Assembly: GCA_003605115.1 (NCBI GenBank)
Contig: QZKY01000005.1
Location: 62,001-126,000, forward strand
DNA: 64,000 nt
Direction of reading: 5' to 3'
DNA from: Oxalobacter sp.
GTDB lineage: Bacteria > Pseudomonadota > Gammaproteobacteria > Burkholderiales > Burkholderiaceae_D
Shown here: positions 63,201 to 64,000 of the stretch, in pieces
Layout: every line of letters starts with the position of its first letter
How positions within the stretch are numbered: the first letter of the stretch is position 1
Position numbers and translations under genes: made by a program
Notes under the pieces: generated by a model
Database searches by the model: none
Told to the model about the DNA's origin: nothing
Seen by the model: the letters and a program-made list of their open reading frames with translations, nothing else

Positions 63201-64000
63201 AGCCTGGAAGACGATTTTGGTGAGCGGCTTGAATGGTGGGGGACGCGGCTACTTTGCGCTTGACGTTACCAATCCCACTTCGCCTACCCTCTTGTGGGAA
63301 ATTGACGAAAATGTTGATGCCGACATAGGGTACACCTATGGCAGACCTGTGGTGACCAAGAAGGAAGATGGTACGTGGGTGGTGTTGCTGACGTCCGGTT
63401 ATAACAACACCAACGACGGCAAAGGGTATCTTTATGTGCGCAACGCATTGACGGGTGCGGCCATCGATAAACTCAGCACCGGCGAAGGCTCTTCGACGAC
63501 GCCGAGTGGTTTGGCCAAGGTTTCGGTCTGGGTGCACGATCCAATGAAAAACAATACGGCCAGCTACGTTTATGGCGGTGATTTGCTCGGAAACCTGTGG
63601 CGCTTTGATATCAATACAAGCAATGCCAGCGCTAAAGTCAAGAAGTTTGCCGTATTGAAGGATGGTAGCGGTAATACCCAACCTGTTACAACAGAACCGG
63701 AAATGGCGCTGATTAATGGCCAGCGCGCGATTGTAGTTGGCACCGGGAAATATTTAGAGCTGGCTGATTTGACTAACACGCAAAGACAGACTTTGTATGT
63801 GATTACGGACGATGAATCAGGTGCGACACTTAACGATCCGAGAAACAGCGGTTTGTTAGTTGAGCAGACTATTACAAACACATCTGCCGGAAATACACGG
63901 GAACTTACTGCGACGGCCGTTGACTGGGTTACAAAACGCGGATGGTTTGTCGATTTCCCGGATACAGGAGAGCGCGTACATGTTAATCCTGCGATTGATG
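60223..64000 (+). CDS. pilY1: type IV pilus tip adhesin PilY1 (partial, C-terminus outside window)
   Basis: From 60223 to the window end the frame is open for 1259 codons. The start has AGGAGG 6 nt upstream and a signal peptide (TLSAVVLSVAAGA). A von Willebrand A-like part has the MIDAS sequence LMFVLDNSGSMNWD (about 51-64) and LTTDGYWNSD. The C-terminal PilC/PilY1 beta-propeller is recognisable from VYIGTNDGMLHAFNAD, SGLNGGGRGYFALDVTNP and ASYVYGGDLLGNLWRFD. PilY1 is a calcium-dependent adhesin and pilus retraction modulator. The usual calcium loop before YVYxGDLxGNLWRFD is degenerate here (HDPMKNNTAS). Confidence 0.93.
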   Translation, partial: MKSHRSIGRVIFTRIVTLSAVVLSVAAGAATLDLATVPLTTATNTAVKPNLMFVLDNSGSMNWDYMPDWVVDARYCKDHNGYVYSGSSRGNYCCRNSSGSYITSSTKSSTCLPTGSNLRGMPPFYSADFNKAYYDPAIKYDPPKGYDGTALTSYNGTSSAVPLDGYGVQTNDTIRLTQIGSDEANYPDVEWCNGSSTTDCLRNDNYLLPGTINGDNYTTMRTAAAKGTATFATSSTTTETRSVGPFYYVMVPAEYCSDEKLTTCAAHDAPTGAYTKPAKLRWCSNTALTTCQAIQTSTYKYPRYPTVKAYSGGATVPGSFKRFDIVSGQTYANYVHPSSGAIIVNRNNRTDCTKVTPTALNGYSEYECSYAQELKNFANWFAWYRTRMQMMKSSVSLAFQSIDDQYRVGFYTINDESANYLKINTFKETAGEQKDLWYQKLKAADPDGGTPLRSSLANVGRIYAGKNPLSLGTSDDPVQYSCQQNFAILTTDGYWNSDSSTDIKTVTGGSVGNMDRTADRPMYEGGTASSGSLADVAKYYYDTDLRTSAFGNCTGSEGADVCVNDVFTSTTDNNAQQHMTTFTLGLGIDGTLQYQKDYKTATSGDFYNIKTGTGTPSNWSVPAQDTATAIDDLWHAAVNGKGTYFSVKNAGDLSDGLNEALSTISIRRGAGAAAATSSLNPVAGDNFAYVASYTTVKWIGNLEGRTIDLTSGVVSENASWCIEDVYASTCQSPSSVVDAGSFAYCVTPSVVSASACPSGTYDSGAQTCSVQIAKACTGKLKPMVSAATDIRTIWMGTTTANAGAPLGVNFSLQSFAYDNMTTEQQAYFAESTLGAANGLTQWSALTTTQKTAAAGANLVNYLRGHTGYEDRSVNVVDNRLYRYREAVLGDAIESQPTYVGKPQFSYADNGYATFISNQASRVPTVYIGTNDGMLHAFNADSSSSDIGKERWAFVPSMVIPNMWKLADKLYANKHTNYVNGSPIIADVYDSAAAAWKTILVSGLNGGGRGYFALDVTNPTSPTLLWEIDENVDADIGYTYGRPVVTKKEDGTWVVLLTSGYNNTNDGKGYLYVRNALTGAAIDKLSTGEGSSTTPSGLAKVSVWVHDPMKNNTASYVYGGDLLGNLWRFDINTSNASAKVKKFAVLKDGSGNTQPVTTEPEMALINGQRAIVVGTGKYLELADLTNTQRQTLYVITDDESGATLNDPRNSGLLVEQTITNTSAGNTRELTATAVDWVTKRGWFVDFPDTGERVHVNPAID

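Overview
The window comes from a Gram-negative betaproteobacterium, most likely Burkholderiales and perhaps Oxalobacteraceae (Herminiimonas/Janthinobacterium/Herbaspirillum-like). This is inferred from gene order (gyrA-serC-pheA-hisC-tyrA-aroA-cmk-rpsA-ihfB-lapA-lapB-hldA; ompA-ubiG-gph; gatCAB divergent from mreBCD-mrdA-mrdB-rlpA), from a Burkholderiales-type porin with an AQSNVTIYG start of the mature protein, and from short OmpA proteins. Most of the 64 kb is dense, ordinary core genome. I saw no rRNA, tRNA, CRISPR array, prophage or transposase gene.

Layout. 1-4.4 kb (minus strand): an accessory cluster with a dedicated sigma54 activator, two NifX/NifB-like (dinitrogenase Fe-Mo cofactor family) proteins, a CGGC-domain protein, a MinD/Mrp-type ATPase carrying two 4Fe-4S motifs, and an ACR3/bile-acid-symporter-like permease cut by the window edge. 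A well-formed -24/-12 promoter precedes the first structural gene. In content it resembles the 'orange protein' (ORP) clusters known from Desulfovibrio, with a permease and a CGGC protein added; it is the best candidate for an undescribed system here. 4.4-11.3 kb: a small unknown protein, an SNF2/SWIM helicase, tex, and another unknown. 11.3-11.8 kb: a repeat-rich stretch. 11.8-22 kb: gatCAB (minus) divergent from the rod-shape and elongasome operon (plus). 22-25.3 kb: dksA, a Fur/Zur regulator, xerC and a DUF484 gene. 25.3-30 kb: apaH, then the pyrimidine cluster yqgE-ruvX-pyrR-pyrB-pyrC'. 30-45.8 kb: one long minus-strand run from gyrA through serine/aromatic biosynthesis, cmk, rpsA, ihfB and lapAB to hldA and an acyl-CoA ligase. 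46-54.9 kb: two tandem OmpA-like proteins, ubiG, gph, metK, two LpxL-type acyltransferases, dapF and a porin. 55-56.6 kb: queC and a DUF3108 protein. 56.9 kb to the end: a type IV pilus minor-pilin operon (pilE-like, fimT/gspH, pilV, pilW, pilX, pilY1), with pilY1 running off the window.

Two families of non-coding repeats stand out. One is a palindromic GGGGTCAG...CTGACCCC element at five loci; at four of them copies appear nested concentrically inside older copies, and at the fifth it forms a perfect 31-bp inverted repeat overlapping the apaH stop codon. The other is a pair of about 110-bp long-hairpin elements between serC/pheA and ubiG/gph; they share a core, while their arms differ between copies yet stay complementary within each copy.

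All assignments come from reading the sequence and recalled family knowledge. No database search, folding program or alignment was run.
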